The notes under the pieces are model-generated. The model was not told the origin of the DNA and made no database searches. It saw only the letters and a list, made by a program, of their open reading frames with translations. This document shows positions 52,663 to 61,578 of a DNA stretch of 64,000 nucleotides, piece after piece. The stretch spans positions 1-64,000 of the forward strand of contig JAEYUC010000021.1 in the NCBI GenBank assembly GCA_023433705.1, in the 5' to 3' direction. The first letter of the stretch is position 1. Every line of letters begins with the position of its first letter. Origin of the DNA: Pseudomonadota bacterium (GTDB lineage: Bacteria > Pseudomonadota > Gammaproteobacteria > Steroidobacterales > Steroidobacteraceae). The position numbers and the translations under genes were made by a program.

Positions 52663-54882
52663 TCAGCCCGCATCCCGCGCGGATTCGTCGATGAGGAACG
52701 CGCCGGGCGTCGCGGCGGCCAGCACCGGCAGGACGTCGAGCACCTCGCGGATCGGCACGGGCCTGGCGATGGCGAATCCCTGGCCGTAGTCGACCCCGAG
52801 CGCGCGGACGCGCGTGCGGATCTCCTCGGTCTCGACGTATTCGGCGACTGTGGTGATGTCCATCGCGCGGGCGAGTTGCGCGATGGCGCGCACCATCGAC
52901 TCGGCGCGCTCGTCGCGCAGGATGTCGCGTACGAAGCTGCCGTCGATCTTGAGCATCGAAACGGGCATGGCGCGCAGGTAGGAAAGTGACGACAGGCCGG
53001 TGCCGAAGTCGTCGAGCGCCACGCCGCAGCCGAGCTTGCGCAGGCGGGACATGAGCGCTTCGGCGTCCTTCATGCTCGCGACCGCAGCGCTCTCCGTGAG
53101 CTCGAAGCAGAACACGGCCGGATTGATGCGGCTGTTCTCGATGCTGCGGATCACGTAGTCGGGGAACTCCTCGTCGGTGAGCGACTGGCCGGAGAAATTG
53201 ATCGTGAAGCTGACCGGCGCCTTCGCCAGCAATTCGCGCCGCGGACGCAGTAGTTCGATCACGGTCGAGATCACCCAGCGGTCGATCGTCGGCATCATCT
53301 GGTAACGCAGCGCCGCCGACAGGAAACGGTCCGGGCCGATGCTGTTGCCCTCGGGATCGACCATGCGCAGCAGAAGCTCGTAGTGCGGCTTCGCCTGTCC
53401 GTCATCGACGAACGGCAGGATCATCTGCGCCTCGAGACGCAGGCGATTCTCGGCGAGCGCCGCGCGCACGTCGGTGGCGACGTTGATGTCGGTGAATCGG
53501 CGGATGATGCTGACGTCGTTTTCCTGGAAGGTCTCGAGGCGATTGCGGCCGCGGTCCTTGGCGGCCTTGCACGCCGATTCCGCCTCGGCGAGCGAGCGGC
53601 CAATGTCGCCGTCCTGCCCCTTGAACGGCGTGACGCCGAGGCTGATCGACAGCCGGAATCGCGCGTCGACGTGCGCGCTGGACAGGCGCGTGACGCCTTC
53701 GCGCAGGCCTTCGCCGAACATCGCGGCTTCGTCGATCTCCGAGGGCATCACCACCGCGAAGCGGTCGCCCGAGATGCGCGCCGCGACGGAGTTGGGCGGC
53801 AGGTGTTTGCGCAGCAGGTCGCCGATCTGCGCGATGGCCTGGTCGCCGACGTGCATGCCGAAGTTTTCGTTGATGACGTGCAATTCGTCGATGTCGACGT
53901 ACAGCAGGCTCCAGCGCTGCGTGCGCGCCTGCGCGTCCTGGAACGTGAGCTTCACGCGCTGCTCGAGCGCCGCGCGCGTGAGCAATCCGGAAAGCGTGTC
54001 GTAACTGGTTTCGATGCTGGCCGCGACCTTGCGCGCGAGCAGGTCGGCGAGATGCACGTCGCGCCCTACGAACTCCGGCGCCTCGAGGCGGCGGAACAGC
54101 GCGAGCACGCCCGAGGTTCGGCCCGAACCCTGGCGCAGCGGACAGGCGAGGATGCGGTACGGAATCGCGACCTGCCCAGCCTGCGTCGCGATCCGGTTGA
54201 TGACGAGCGGATCGATGCGCGTCTGCGTGATCGCGAGCAGCTGTTTCTGCGTGCGCGTCAGGATGCTGGCGTCGCCGGTGTCCGGATGCGTGAGCACGAG
54301 TCCCTTGTCCGGCACGACGATGCCGGCGAGCACGCACTTGAGATGTCCGGCCGCGTTCGCGAGCAGACCCTGCAGGTCGTCCGAGCCGCCGGACTGCGGA
54401 TGCGTGCCGGTCACCGACAACAGTAGTTCGAGATCCTTGTCGCGCGCGGTCAGCGATTCGTTGAGCTGCTCGATGTCTGCGCGCGCGAGCAGGTCGCGGC
54501 GCAGCAGCTCGAGCGCCGGCTTGAGCTGGTCGTGCACGTAGGAGAACGGCAACACGTCGGCGGCCTTCTGCCGGTTGCACGCGATTGCGACCGCCGCGGC
54601 CACGTTGCCGTGCGCGTCGCGCAGCCAGAATAGATAGGCCGGTCCGTCGTCGGGCAGCGCGCAGTGCTGGCCGACGCATTCGCGGTCCCCCTCGGTCTGC
54701 GCGATCGCCTGCAGCACCAGGCCGAACAGGTCCGGATTGGTGTCGGACGCGCTCGCCCACAGGAGCTTGCCCGTGTTGTCGAACAGGCACACGGATGCCG
54801 CGCGCGGCAGCAGCGCCCGCACGAGCTGAGCATAGGGCTCCATGGAGGATTCGAAGGTCATCAACGGGCGAACATCGCCCAT
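52663..54882 (-). CDS. Cyclic-di-GMP phosphodiesterase with degenerate GGDEF and intact EAL domain
   Basis: 739 residues. N-terminal sensory region (about 20-290, no known fold named), GGDEF domain with the active-site loop RISGDRF (371-375, so G-D-R-F with Arg in the Glu position and Ser before Gly), therefore unlikely to make c-di-GMP. EAL domain from about 485: ELLLRM with Glu502, NFSGQSL, ELTES, DDFGTG (Asp624-Asp625), KIDGSF, VETEE and DYGQGFAIARP, all catalytic residues present, so a likely c-di-GMP hydrolase. Start could also be the internal Met8. Inserted between envC and ctpA. Confidence 0.9.
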   Translation of the reverse strand: MGDVRPLMTFESSMEPYAQLVRALLPRAASVCLFDNTGKLLWASASDTNPDLFGLVLQAIAQTEGDRECVGQHCALPDDGPAYLFWLRDAHGNVAAAVAIACNRQKAADVLPFSYVHDQLKPALELLRRDLLARADIEQLNESLTARDKDLELLLSVTGTHPQSGGSDDLQGLLANAAGHLKCVLAGIVVPDKGLVLTHPDTGDASILTRTQKQLLAITQTRIDPLVINRIATQAGQVAIPYRILACPLRQGSGRTSGVLALFRRLEAPEFVGRDVHLADLLARKVAASIETSYDTLSGLLTRAALEQRVKLTFQDAQARTQRWSLLYVDIDELHVINENFGMHVGDQAIAQIGDLLRKHLPPNSVAARISGDRFAVVMPSEIDEAAMFGEGLREGVTRLSSAHVDARFRLSISLGVTPFKGQDGDIGRSLAEAESACKAAKDRGRNRLETFQENDVSIIRRFTDINVATDVRAALAENRLRLEAQMILPFVDDGQAKPHYELLLRMVDPEGNSIGPDRFLSAALRYQMMPTIDRWVISTVIELLRPRRELLAKAPVSFTINFSGQSLTDEEFPDYVIRSIENSRINPAVFCFELTESAAVASMKDAEALMSRLRKLGCGVALDDFGTGLSSLSYLRAMPVSMLKIDGSFVRDILRDERAESMVRAIAQLARAMDITTVAEYVETEEIRTRVRALGVDYGQGFAIARPVPIREVLDVLPVLAAATPGAFLIDESARDAG

Positions 54883-54956
54883 CCGGGGGGCGTACGGCGT
54901 TGATGGAGTTGGCGTTTTCGCCGGCAGGCCCTAGGGGTCTGGAGTTAGAGGTCCAA

Positions 54957-56156
54957 CTACGGCGCGGCCTTGCTGAACCACGGTCGCGGGTCGACGGGTT
55001 TACCGCCCTTGCGGATCTCGAAATACAACTCCGGGCGCGGCCGACCGCCCGAATCGCCCATGGTCGCGATGGTGTCGCCGGCGGTCACCCGTTCGCCGAC
55101 GTCCTTGTAGAGCCGGTCGTTGTGACCGTAGAGACTGAGATAGCCGTCCCCGTGGTCGATGATGGTCAGAAGTCCCAGGCCCGACAGCCAGTCGGCGTAC
55201 ACCACGCGCCCGTGGTAGACCGCGCGCACCGGCGTGCCCTGGGAACCCGCGACCAGCATGCCGTCCCACTTCATGCCGCCGGCGCGGATCTGTCCGTACG
55301 AGGCGACCAGTTTGCCGGCGGCCGGCCAGGCGAGTTTGCCGCGCAGCTTCGCGAACGCATCCTTGCTGTCGGTCGGAAACCTGTCGATGCGTTCGAGCGC
55401 GCGGCGCAGCTCGCGCACCAGTTTCTCGAGGCCGCCCTGCTGCTCCTTGAGACGCTCCAGTTCCTTCGCGCGATTCTTCGACTCGGCGTCGAGCGCGACC
55501 AGCGCGCGGCCGCGCCGCTCGCGCGCGGCCTGCAGGCGCGACACCTCGGCCGACTGGCGCTGCTCCAGCGCGGCGAGTCTTTCCTCCTCTTCCGCGAGTT
55601 TCGCGTCGAGCGAGTTCAGTTCCTCGATGTGTGAGTTGATCGCCGCGATCTGCTCGGCGCGCGCCTTTCCGAAGTAGCGGTAATACGCGAGCACGCGCCC
55701 CGCCTCGGCGGGATCGCGCTGGTTCAGCAGTAGTTTGATGGGCTCCCGCGTGCCGATCATGTGCGCGGCGCGGATCTGCCCGGCGAGCGTCTCGCGGTCG
55801 CGCGCCAGCGCCGCGTCCTCCTTGCGCCGCTGCTCCGCGAGCTCGGTGCGGCGCGCCGCGCGCTGCGAGCGTTCGCGCCGCAGCTTCTCGAGCTCGCCGC
55901 GCGCGTTGCCGACCGTCTTCTCCGATTCCTCGAGTTCCCGGGTGAGCTTGTCGCGCCGGTTCGCGTCGCGCTGCATCTCGGCCCGCACCTTCTCCATCTG
56001 CGCGCGGACGGCCTTGAGCTCGGCCTCGGCCTTTGCGGGGTCCTCCGCGGCCGGGAGAGCGCCGGCGACCATGCAGGCGAGCAGGACGGCGAGTGTGCGG
56101 ACAACGGATCGAACGAAGGTCCGGCGGTAGGCCCGCAAGGGTTTCGGCATGGTCAT
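54957..56156 (-). CDS. envC: Murein hydrolase activator EnvC
   Basis: 399 residues from the ATG at 56156. Signal peptide (RTLAVLLACMVAGALPAA), two-stranded coiled coil (about 35-260) and C-terminal LytM/M23-like domain (about 285-395). The usual zinc ligands are missing: KWDGMLVAG replaces HxGxD and LYGHND has one His of the HxH motif. This is the EnvC-type pseudo-peptidase that activates amidases AmiA/B at division. Divergent from the rhodanese gene; both promoters must share the 115-bp gap. Confidence 0.93.
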   Translation of the reverse strand: MTMPKPLRAYRRTFVRSVVRTLAVLLACMVAGALPAAEDPAKAEAELKAVRAQMEKVRAEMQRDANRRDKLTRELEESEKTVGNARGELEKLRRERSQRAARRTELAEQRRKEDAALARDRETLAGQIRAAHMIGTREPIKLLLNQRDPAEAGRVLAYYRYFGKARAEQIAAINSHIEELNSLDAKLAEEEERLAALEQRQSAEVSRLQAARERRGRALVALDAESKNRAKELERLKEQQGGLEKLVRELRRALERIDRFPTDSKDAFAKLRGKLAWPAAGKLVASYGQIRAGGMKWDGMLVAGSQGTPVRAVYHGRVVYADWLSGLGLLTIIDHGDGYLSLYGHNDRLYKDVGERVTAGDTIATMGDSGGRPRPELYFEIRKGGKPVDPRPWFSKAAP

Positions 56157-56225
56157 ATTATTGCCGGGGATCGCCGGGTTATCGCCACTTCCTCGCGGAA
56201 AACAGGCGACGGTGGGAGCTGTCGT

Positions 56226-56231
56226 TATAAT
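56226..56231 (+). promoter_or_regulatory. -10 element of the rhodanese-grxC-secB promoter
   Basis: A perfect TATAAT on the plus strand, 40 bp before the ATG of the rhodanese gene and after a GC-rich stretch. No good -35 is seen at 17 bp (CAGGCG), so extended or activated use is possible. Confidence 0.55.
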
Positions 56232-56270
56232 GCGCTCCCTTTTTTTACCGACCGGGATGTCCCGGGACGA

Positions 56271-56696
56271 ATGGAAAACCTGATCCAGTACGTGACCAAT
56301 CATCCGCTGCTCGTGGGGGCCGCGGTGCTGGCCCTCGTGGTCGTGGTCGCCTTCGAATCGCGCCAGCGCGCCACTGCGTTCGCGGCCGTGTCCTCACAGG
56401 AGCTGATCCGCCTGATGAACCAGGGTGCGCTCGTGCTCGACATCCGCAAGCCCGAGGAATTCGAGGCGGGACACGTCAAGGGCGCCAAGCAGCTCCCGTC
56501 CGACAAGATCCTGACCGCCGGCGATACCTTCAAGCGCTTCAAGGACAAGCCCGTGGTCGTGTACTGCGAGTCGGGCTCCCTCGCCGCGGCCGCCGTGCGC
56601 CAGCTCAACGCGCAGGGTTTCACCAAGGCATTCACGCTGCGCGGCGGCTTCGCCGGCTGGCGCGCGGAGCATCTGCCCGTCTCCAAGGCGGCGTAA
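56271..56696 (+). CDS. Membrane-anchored rhodanese-like protein
   Basis: 141 residues. One N-terminal membrane helix (LLVGAAVLALVVVVAFES), then a rhodanese domain with catalytic Cys99 in VVVYCESGSLAAAA. YibN-type protein that in gammaproteobacteria always precedes grxC and secB. Sulfur transfer from thiosulfate is the family activity; physiological role unknown. 12 bp before grxC. Confidence 0.95.
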   Translation: MENLIQYVTNHPLLVGAAVLALVVVVAFESRQRATAFAAVSSQELIRLMNQGALVLDIRKPEEFEAGHVKGAKQLPSDKILTAGDTFKRFKDKPVVVYCESGSLAAAAVRQLNAQGFTKAFTLRGGFAGWRAEHLPVSKAA

Positions 56697-56708
56697 CCGC
56701 CGGTCCTG

Positions 56709-56969
56709 ATGACTCAGCCCAACGTAACCATGTACACCACCAGCTGGTGTCCCTACTGCGATCGCGCTCGTCGGCTGCTTGGCTCGAAGCAGGTCGCGTT
56801 CCAGGAAATCGACGTCGAAGCGGCGCCCGCGAAGCGCGCCGAGATGCAACAGCGCAGTGGCCGCAGAACCGTGCCGCAGATTTTCATCGGCGACACCCAC
56901 GTGGGCGGATCCGACGATCTGTACGCCCTCGAGAGTGCCGGCAAGCTCGATGCCCTGTTGGGCAGGTAA
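56709..56969 (+). CDS. grxC: Glutaredoxin 3
   Basis: 86 residues with dithiol active site CPYC (Cys14, Cys17 in TTSWCPYCDRA) and the GSH-binding TVPQIFIGDTHVGGSDDL. Reduces protein disulfides with glutathione. Sits between the rhodanese gene and secB as usual. Confidence 0.97.
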   Translation: MTQPNVTMYTTSWCPYCDRARRLLGSKQVAFQEIDVEAAPAKRAEMQQRSGRRTVPQIFIGDTHVGGSDDLYALESAGKLDALLGR

Positions 56970-57005
56970 GCCGGCCGCCGAAATTCTTCAACACAGGAAA
57001 TCATC

Positions 57006-57497
57006 ATGGAAAACCAGACCGCGCCCGCGGCGAACCAGAATCCCAACGGCCCCACCCTCGCCGTGCAGTCCGTGTACCTCAAGGACTGCTCCTACGAAGC
57101 GCCGAAGGGCCCGCGAATCGAAGGCAACTGGAGCCCGCAGATTTCGCTCGACATCAACACGACGACCAACGTCATCACGCCCGAGCTCAACGAGATCGTC
57201 CTGACCGTGACGGTGGGCGCAAAGCAGGGCGAAGCGACCGCGTTCCTCGTCGAGGTGAAGCAGGCTGGCCTCTTCGTGATGCGCGGACTGAGCCAGGACG
57301 AGCAGCGCCGCATCATCGGCACCTTCTGCCCGAACTTCCTGTTCCCGTATGCGCGCGTCGCGGTCTCGCAGCTCGTGACGCAGGGAGGTTTCCCGAACTT
57401 CGTGCTGCCGCCGGTCGATTTCGACCAGCTGTTCGCGCAGGGCATGGCGCGCGCCGCCCAGCAGGCCGGCGCGGGCGGCCAGGGCACGCCGAACTGA
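57006..57497 (+). CDS. secB: Protein-export chaperone SecB
   Basis: 163 residues. YLKDCSYEAPKGPRI and PNFLFPYARVAVSQLVTQGGFPNFVLPPVDF are the SecB signatures. Tetramer that holds preproteins unfolded for SecA. Long N-terminal Ala/Asn-rich tail of about 18 residues is unusual. 29 bp before gpsA. Confidence 0.98.
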   Translation: MENQTAPAANQNPNGPTLAVQSVYLKDCSYEAPKGPRIEGNWSPQISLDINTTTNVITPELNEIVLTVTVGAKQGEATAFLVEVKQAGLFVMRGLSQDEQRRIIGTFCPNFLFPYARVAVSQLVTQGGFPNFVLPPVDFDQLFAQGMARAAQQAGAGGQGTPN

Positions 57498-57525
57498 TCG
57501 GCGCCCCGGCCGAGCGGCGCGACAC

Positions 57526-58566
57526 GTGAGCGGGACCAAGCCCAGCGAATCGCCGAACGGCCTGGCGCACGCACCGGTCGCCGTGCTCGGCGCCGGTTCA
57601 TGGGGAACGGCGCTCGCGATCCAGTTCGCGCGCGCCGGTCACCCGACGCGGCTCTGGAGCCGCAACCCGGACGACGCCGCCGCGATGAGCGCGGGCCGCG
57701 TCAACCAGCGCTATCTACCCGACGCGCGTTTTCCCGACGGTATCGCCGTGCACGGCGACCTCGCGGAAGCCGTGTCGGGCGCCGTCGCGATCATCATCTC
57801 GGTTCCGAGCCACGCGTTGCGCGAGCTGTTCGCGCGGTTGAAGCCGCTGCTCGCGCGCGACGCGCGCGTCGCGTGGGCCACGAAGGGCTTCGAACTCTCC
57901 ACGGGCAAACTACCGCACCAGGTGGCGCGCGAAGTGCTCGGCGACGATTACCCGGTCGCGGTGTTGTCCGGCCCCACCTTCGCGCGCGAAGTCGGCCTGG
58001 GTTTGCCGACGGCGATGACCATCGCTTCCGCGGATCCCGACTACGCCACATACCTGGCGCGCGCGCTGCACGCGTCGAACTTCCGCGCCTACACGTCGAC
58101 GGACATCGTAGGCGTCGAAGTAGGCGGCGCGGTCAAGAACGTGCTCGCGGTGGGCGCGGGCCTGTGCGACGGCCTCGGTTTCGGCGCGAACACGCGCATC
58201 GCGCTCATCACGCGTGGCTTGACGGAAATCACGCGGCTCGGCGTCGCGCTGGGCGGGCGCGCCGAAACGTTCATGGGGCTCGCCGGCCTCGGCGATCTCG
58301 TGCTCACGTGCACGGACAACCAGTCGCGCAACCGGCGCTTCGGCCTGGCGCTCGCGGCCGGCAAGACGCCGGAGCAGGCGTTGCGCGAGATCGGGCAGGT
58401 GGTCGAGGGCTACAGCGCCGCGCGCGCGGTGCACGAGGTCGCATTGCGCGAGAACGTCGACATGCCCATCGCGCGCGGTATCTATCGCATCCTCTACGAG
58501 AACGAGCCGGCGAAGGACGTCGTCAAGGAATTGATGACGCGCCCGATCCGCGCCGAGGTCGAGTAG
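57526..58566 (+). CDS. gpsA: Glycerol-3-phosphate dehydrogenase [NAD(P)+]
   Basis: Makes sn-glycerol-3-phosphate for phospholipids. 346 residues beginning with GTG. AVLGAGSWGTALAIQFARAG is the NAD-binding loop; the GPTFAREV and GVEVGGAVKNVLAVGAG blocks with the catalytic Lys are present. Stops next to trmL with no gap, the two stop codons adjoining. Confidence 0.98.
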   Translation: MSGTKPSESPNGLAHAPVAVLGAGSWGTALAIQFARAGHPTRLWSRNPDDAAAMSAGRVNQRYLPDARFPDGIAVHGDLAEAVSGAVAIIISVPSHALRELFARLKPLLARDARVAWATKGFELSTGKLPHQVAREVLGDDYPVAVLSGPTFAREVGLGLPTAMTIASADPDYATYLARALHASNFRAYTSTDIVGVEVGGAVKNVLAVGAGLCDGLGFGANTRIALITRGLTEITRLGVALGGRAETFMGLAGLGDLVLTCTDNQSRNRRFGLALAAGKTPEQALREIGQVVEGYSAARAVHEVALRENVDMPIARGIYRILYENEPAKDVVKELMTRPIRAEVE

Positions 58567-59031
58567 TTAGCCAGCGGATCCCGCGAAGCCGAGCTGGCGC
58601 CAGGCTTCGTACACCGCGATCGCCGCCGCGTTGGAGAGGTTGAGGCTGCGGTTGCCCGCGAGCATGGGCAGCGACAACACGTTTTCGGGCGCGATGTCGG
58701 CCAGCACCTGCGGCGGCAGGCCGCGGCGCTCGGAACCGAACAACAACACGTCTCCCGGCTCGAAGCGTGCATCCACGTGACGACACGAGCTGCCCGTCTC
58801 GATCGCGAACCAGCGTCCGCTCAGCGCCGCGCGCGCCGCGGCATAATTCTTGTGGACGTGCACGGTCGCGAGCTCGTCGTAGTCGAGACCGGCGCGGCGC
58901 ACCGACTTGCGGTCCAGCCGGAAACCGAGCGGCTCGATCAGGTGCAGCTCACACCCGGTATTGGCCGCCAGCCGGATCAGGTTGCCGGTGTTGGGCGGAA
59001 TCTCCGGCTCGAAGATGACGACGTGGAACAT
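58567..59031 (-). CDS. trmL: tRNA (cytidine(34)-2'-O)-methyltransferase
   Basis: Modifies the wobble base of tRNA-Leu. 154 residues, SPOUT fold. FHVVIFEPEIPPNTGNLIRLA, LLFGSERRGLPP and the knot end SLNLSNAAAIAVYEAWRQLGF are diagnostic of TrmL. Second gene after the TonB-domain gene, 12 bp away; converges with gpsA. Confidence 0.96.
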   Translation of the reverse strand: MFHVVIFEPEIPPNTGNLIRLAANTGCELHLIEPLGFRLDRKSVRRAGLDYDELATVHVHKNYAAARAALSGRWFAIETGSSCRHVDARFEPGDVLLFGSERRGLPPQVLADIAPENVLSLPMLAGNRSLNLSNAAAIAVYEAWRQLGFAGSAG

Positions 59032-59043
59032 CGACGGCCGGGA

Positions 59044-60396
59044 TCATTCCTGTAGTTTGAACGAGATGCGGATGCTCGAGAGTCCGTAGTCGCACTCGTT
59101 GGTGAACTTGCCGCTGCTGATCGTGTCGAGCGCGGCCGCGTCCAGCGACGGATGCCCGCTCGACTGCGCGATCTCGGCGTCGACGACCTCTTCACTGCCG
59201 GGCGGCACGAAGTAACGCACGACCACCGATCCTTCGATGCCGCGCTGGCGCGCATCGGCCGGATAGAACTGCTGCGCATCGATCTGCGTCTTCAGCCGCG
59301 CGCGGCATTTTCCGGCCGCCACGTTTTCGGCGAGCTTGGGGATCGCCTTGCAGTCGACCTTCATCGCGCCCTTGTCTGGCTGCTCATACACGTCGCCGAG
59401 AATGAGACGGCGCGTGACCTTGGGACCGATCAGCACCTCGCGCGTGAGCACCGCCGGCTCGCCGGTGACGAAATCCTTCGAGCGCAGTTCGGCCTTGCAG
59501 GACATGAACTCCTGCTCGTTGTTGGAAACGTCGACGAAGGCGAGACGCTGCGCGCCGCGGCAATTGCCGGCGAGGTTCCAGGCGCATTCATGGTGGTAGT
59601 CGTTGGTGTAGGCCACGAAGCCGTGTCCCTTCGAGGCCTTTGCATCGCGCCCGCCGCGCGCGAACTCCTGCGACTGCACCGGCTTGAACCGCTCGCGGCG
59701 CTTCAGCATCGCGGCGACGACCTTGGATGCCTCGGCCTCGGCGCGAGTGCGATCGGCCTCGGGCACGTTCTGCTGGATGGCGTTCAGCGCTTCGGCGTCG
59801 AAGCCCGCCTCGCCGGTGGGTTTCGGCGCCGCGGAATTGACCGCGTCCCAGTATCCGGCCGCCGCGCGCGCGTAGACGTAACGCTGGAACGGATCGGGGC
59901 GCCTGCCGTCCGGCGCGTAGAGGACGATGAGGCGCTGGGCGGCCGGCAGGTAGTCGAGCATCACGGCCTTCTTGAGCCAGCGCTCCACCTCGGCGTAGTC
60001 GACGTCACCGCAGGTGATGTTCGTCGCGAGGTCGGCGAGACCGCGCGCGGCGCGGTCATGACCGAGTTCGTCGGCTTTCAGCAGCGCGTTGCGCGCGTCG
60101 ACGCAGTCGGAACGGGTGACCGCGACGTATGCGATCTGGCTGCCGGCCAGCACGCCCGCGCGTGCGCGGCCGGCCTTGAGCTCGTCGAGCCAGCGCGTCA
60201 ACTGCTGCTCCGCCGTGATGGGCTTGCCGCCGAGCTTCACCTCGAGCAGCGAGAACGCGTCCTCGTACCCGGGGGTTTCGGGGACGACATCCGAGGCGGA
60301 GAACTGGGGCGTCGGCGCGCCGGCGGGTGCTGTGGGGGTCTGGGCGCTGGCGGTGGCGGCGGCCAGGACGAGTGCGAGGTAGCGGAGGGTGTGCAT
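59044..60396 (-). CDS. TonB-domain secreted protein
   Basis: 450 residues from the ATG at 60396 (TLRYLALVLAAATASAQ signal peptide). The body is helical, with about five Cys and weakly Sel1-like stretches (AARGLADLATNITCGDVDYAEVERWLKKAV), then a C-terminal TonB-like domain of about 85 residues (QQFYPADARQRGIEGSVVVRYFVPPG...SGHPSLDAAALDTISSGKF). There is no membrane helix for energy coupling, so it is not a canonical energizer TonB. Confidence 0.75.
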   Translation of the reverse strand: MHTLRYLALVLAAATASAQTPTAPAGAPTPQFSASDVVPETPGYEDAFSLLEVKLGGKPITAEQQLTRWLDELKAGRARAGVLAGSQIAYVAVTRSDCVDARNALLKADELGHDRAARGLADLATNITCGDVDYAEVERWLKKAVMLDYLPAAQRLIVLYAPDGRRPDPFQRYVYARAAAGYWDAVNSAAPKPTGEAGFDAEALNAIQQNVPEADRTRAEAEASKVVAAMLKRRERFKPVQSQEFARGGRDAKASKGHGFVAYTNDYHHECAWNLAGNCRGAQRLAFVDVSNNEQEFMSCKAELRSKDFVTGEPAVLTREVLIGPKVTRRLILGDVYEQPDKGAMKVDCKAIPKLAENVAAGKCRARLKTQIDAQQFYPADARQRGIEGSVVVRYFVPPGSEEVVDAEIAQSSGHPSLDAAALDTISSGKFTNECDYGLSSIRISFKLQE

Positions 60397-60398
60397 GG

Positions 60399-60422
60399 GG
60401 CGCGCATCGTACAATGCGCGCC
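60399..60422. repeat. Perfect 9-bp inverted repeat between divergent genes
   Basis: GGCGCGCAT, six bases (CGTACA), ATGCGCGCC. It fills nearly the whole 26 bp between the starts of the TonB-domain gene and pyrD. TACAAT at 60410 could be a -10 for pyrD. A dimeric repressor site is a reasonable guess; no regulator identified. Confidence 0.6.
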
Positions 60423-61373
60423 ATGGCTGCCGCTCCTGAGAACGTAGATAACCCGCTGCTCACCTCGTTCTGCGGGATGGAACTCAACTCCCCGATCGTG
60501 TTGTTGTCCGGATGCGTCGGGTTCGGCGAGGAATACACGCGCGTCGAGGGTTTTTCGAATCGCGACGTGGGAGCGATCGTATTAAAGGGAACCACGGGCC
60601 AGGCCCGACTCGGCAACAAGCCCCACCGCGTGTACGAAACGCCGTCGGGCATGCTCAACGCGATCGGGCTGCAGAACCCCGGCGCCGAATACGTGGTGAA
60701 GAAGATCCTGCCGACGCTGGATTTTCGCGAGACCCGTTTCTTCGCGAACGTTTCGGGCTCGACCATCGAGGAGTACGCCGAGGTCACGCGCCGGTTCGAC
60801 GACTCGCCGATCGACGCCATCGAGATCAACATTTCCTGCCCGAACGTGAAGGAAGGCGGCGTCGCGTTCGGAAACTATCCGGACATGTCGGCGAAGGTGG
60901 TCGAGGCCTGCCGCAAGGCGACTTCGAAGCCCATCATTACGAAGCTGTCACCCAACCAGACGGACATCCGCGAGAACGCGCGGCGCTGCATCGAAGCGGG
61001 CACCAACGGGCTCGCGGTCATCAACACCGTGATGGGCATGGCCATCGACGTGAAGTCGCGCCGGCCGGTGATCGGCAACGTGCAGGGTGGATTGTCCGGG
61101 CCGGCGATCAAGCCGATCGCGCTGCTCAAGGTGCACCAGGCCTACGACGTGGCGAAGAAACACGGCGTGCCGATCATCGGACAGGGCGGCATCACCACCG
61201 TCGACGACGCGCTCGAGTTCCTGATTGCCGGCGCCACGACCGTGGGCCTGGGGACTGGGCTTTTCTACGATCCGCTTCTGTGCCGCAAGATCAATGCGGG
61301 CGTGGCGGACTATCTGCGGGCTAACAACTTGCGGAGAGTCGGAGACCTGGTCGGTTCGCTGCGCACGGACTGA
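60423..61373 (+). CDS. pyrD: Dihydroorotate dehydrogenase, class 1B type catalytic subunit
   Basis: Oxidises dihydroorotate to orotate in pyrimidine synthesis. 316 residues from the ATG at 60423 (an ATG 9 bp earlier is possible). Catalytic Cys139 in NISCPN, where membrane class 2 enzymes have Ser; PIVLLSGCVGF and GLGTGLFYDPLL are typical of class 1. Class 1B normally needs PyrK, which is not adjacent. Gammaproteobacteria usually have class 2, so origin by transfer or an unusual family member is possible. Confidence 0.82.
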   Translation: MAAAPENVDNPLLTSFCGMELNSPIVLLSGCVGFGEEYTRVEGFSNRDVGAIVLKGTTGQARLGNKPHRVYETPSGMLNAIGLQNPGAEYVVKKILPTLDFRETRFFANVSGSTIEEYAEVTRRFDDSPIDAIEINISCPNVKEGGVAFGNYPDMSAKVVEACRKATSKPIITKLSPNQTDIRENARRCIEAGTNGLAVINTVMGMAIDVKSRRPVIGNVQGGLSGPAIKPIALLKVHQAYDVAKKHGVPIIGQGGITTVDDALEFLIAGATTVGLGTGLFYDPLLCRKINAGVADYLRANNLRRVGDLVGSLRTD

Positions 61374-61419
61374 CTTCCGTCAGCCCGCGCGCAGCGTTCC
61401 AGGCAACTTCATCCCTGCG

Positions 61420-61578
61420 TTATTCCCTGCCCCGGCGGGCGGCCGTGTAGCGCCAGATGATGGCGGCGGCGGCCAGGATCCCCACGACGACCAGAACGAT
61501 GTCCGACGTGTAGTCGTGACGCGAACCCTGGACGACGATCTCCGGGTACTTCGTGCTCTGTACGACGATTTCTTGCAT
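61420..61578 (-). CDS. 52-residue single-helix membrane protein
   Basis: Not recognised by family. Starts with ATG 61578 preceded by a strong GAGAGGA 4 bp upstream. The N-terminus has a near repeat (EIVVQS at 3-8 and EIVVQG at 13-18), then one membrane helix (DIVLVVVGILAAAAIIW) and a basic tail (RYTAARRGRE), so N-out or N-in orientation with cytoplasmic tail is likely. It faces away from pyrD; the stops are 47 bp apart. Confidence 0.65.
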   Translation of the reverse strand: MQEIVVQSTKYPEIVVQGSRHDYTSDIVLVVVGILAAAAIIWRYTAARRGRE

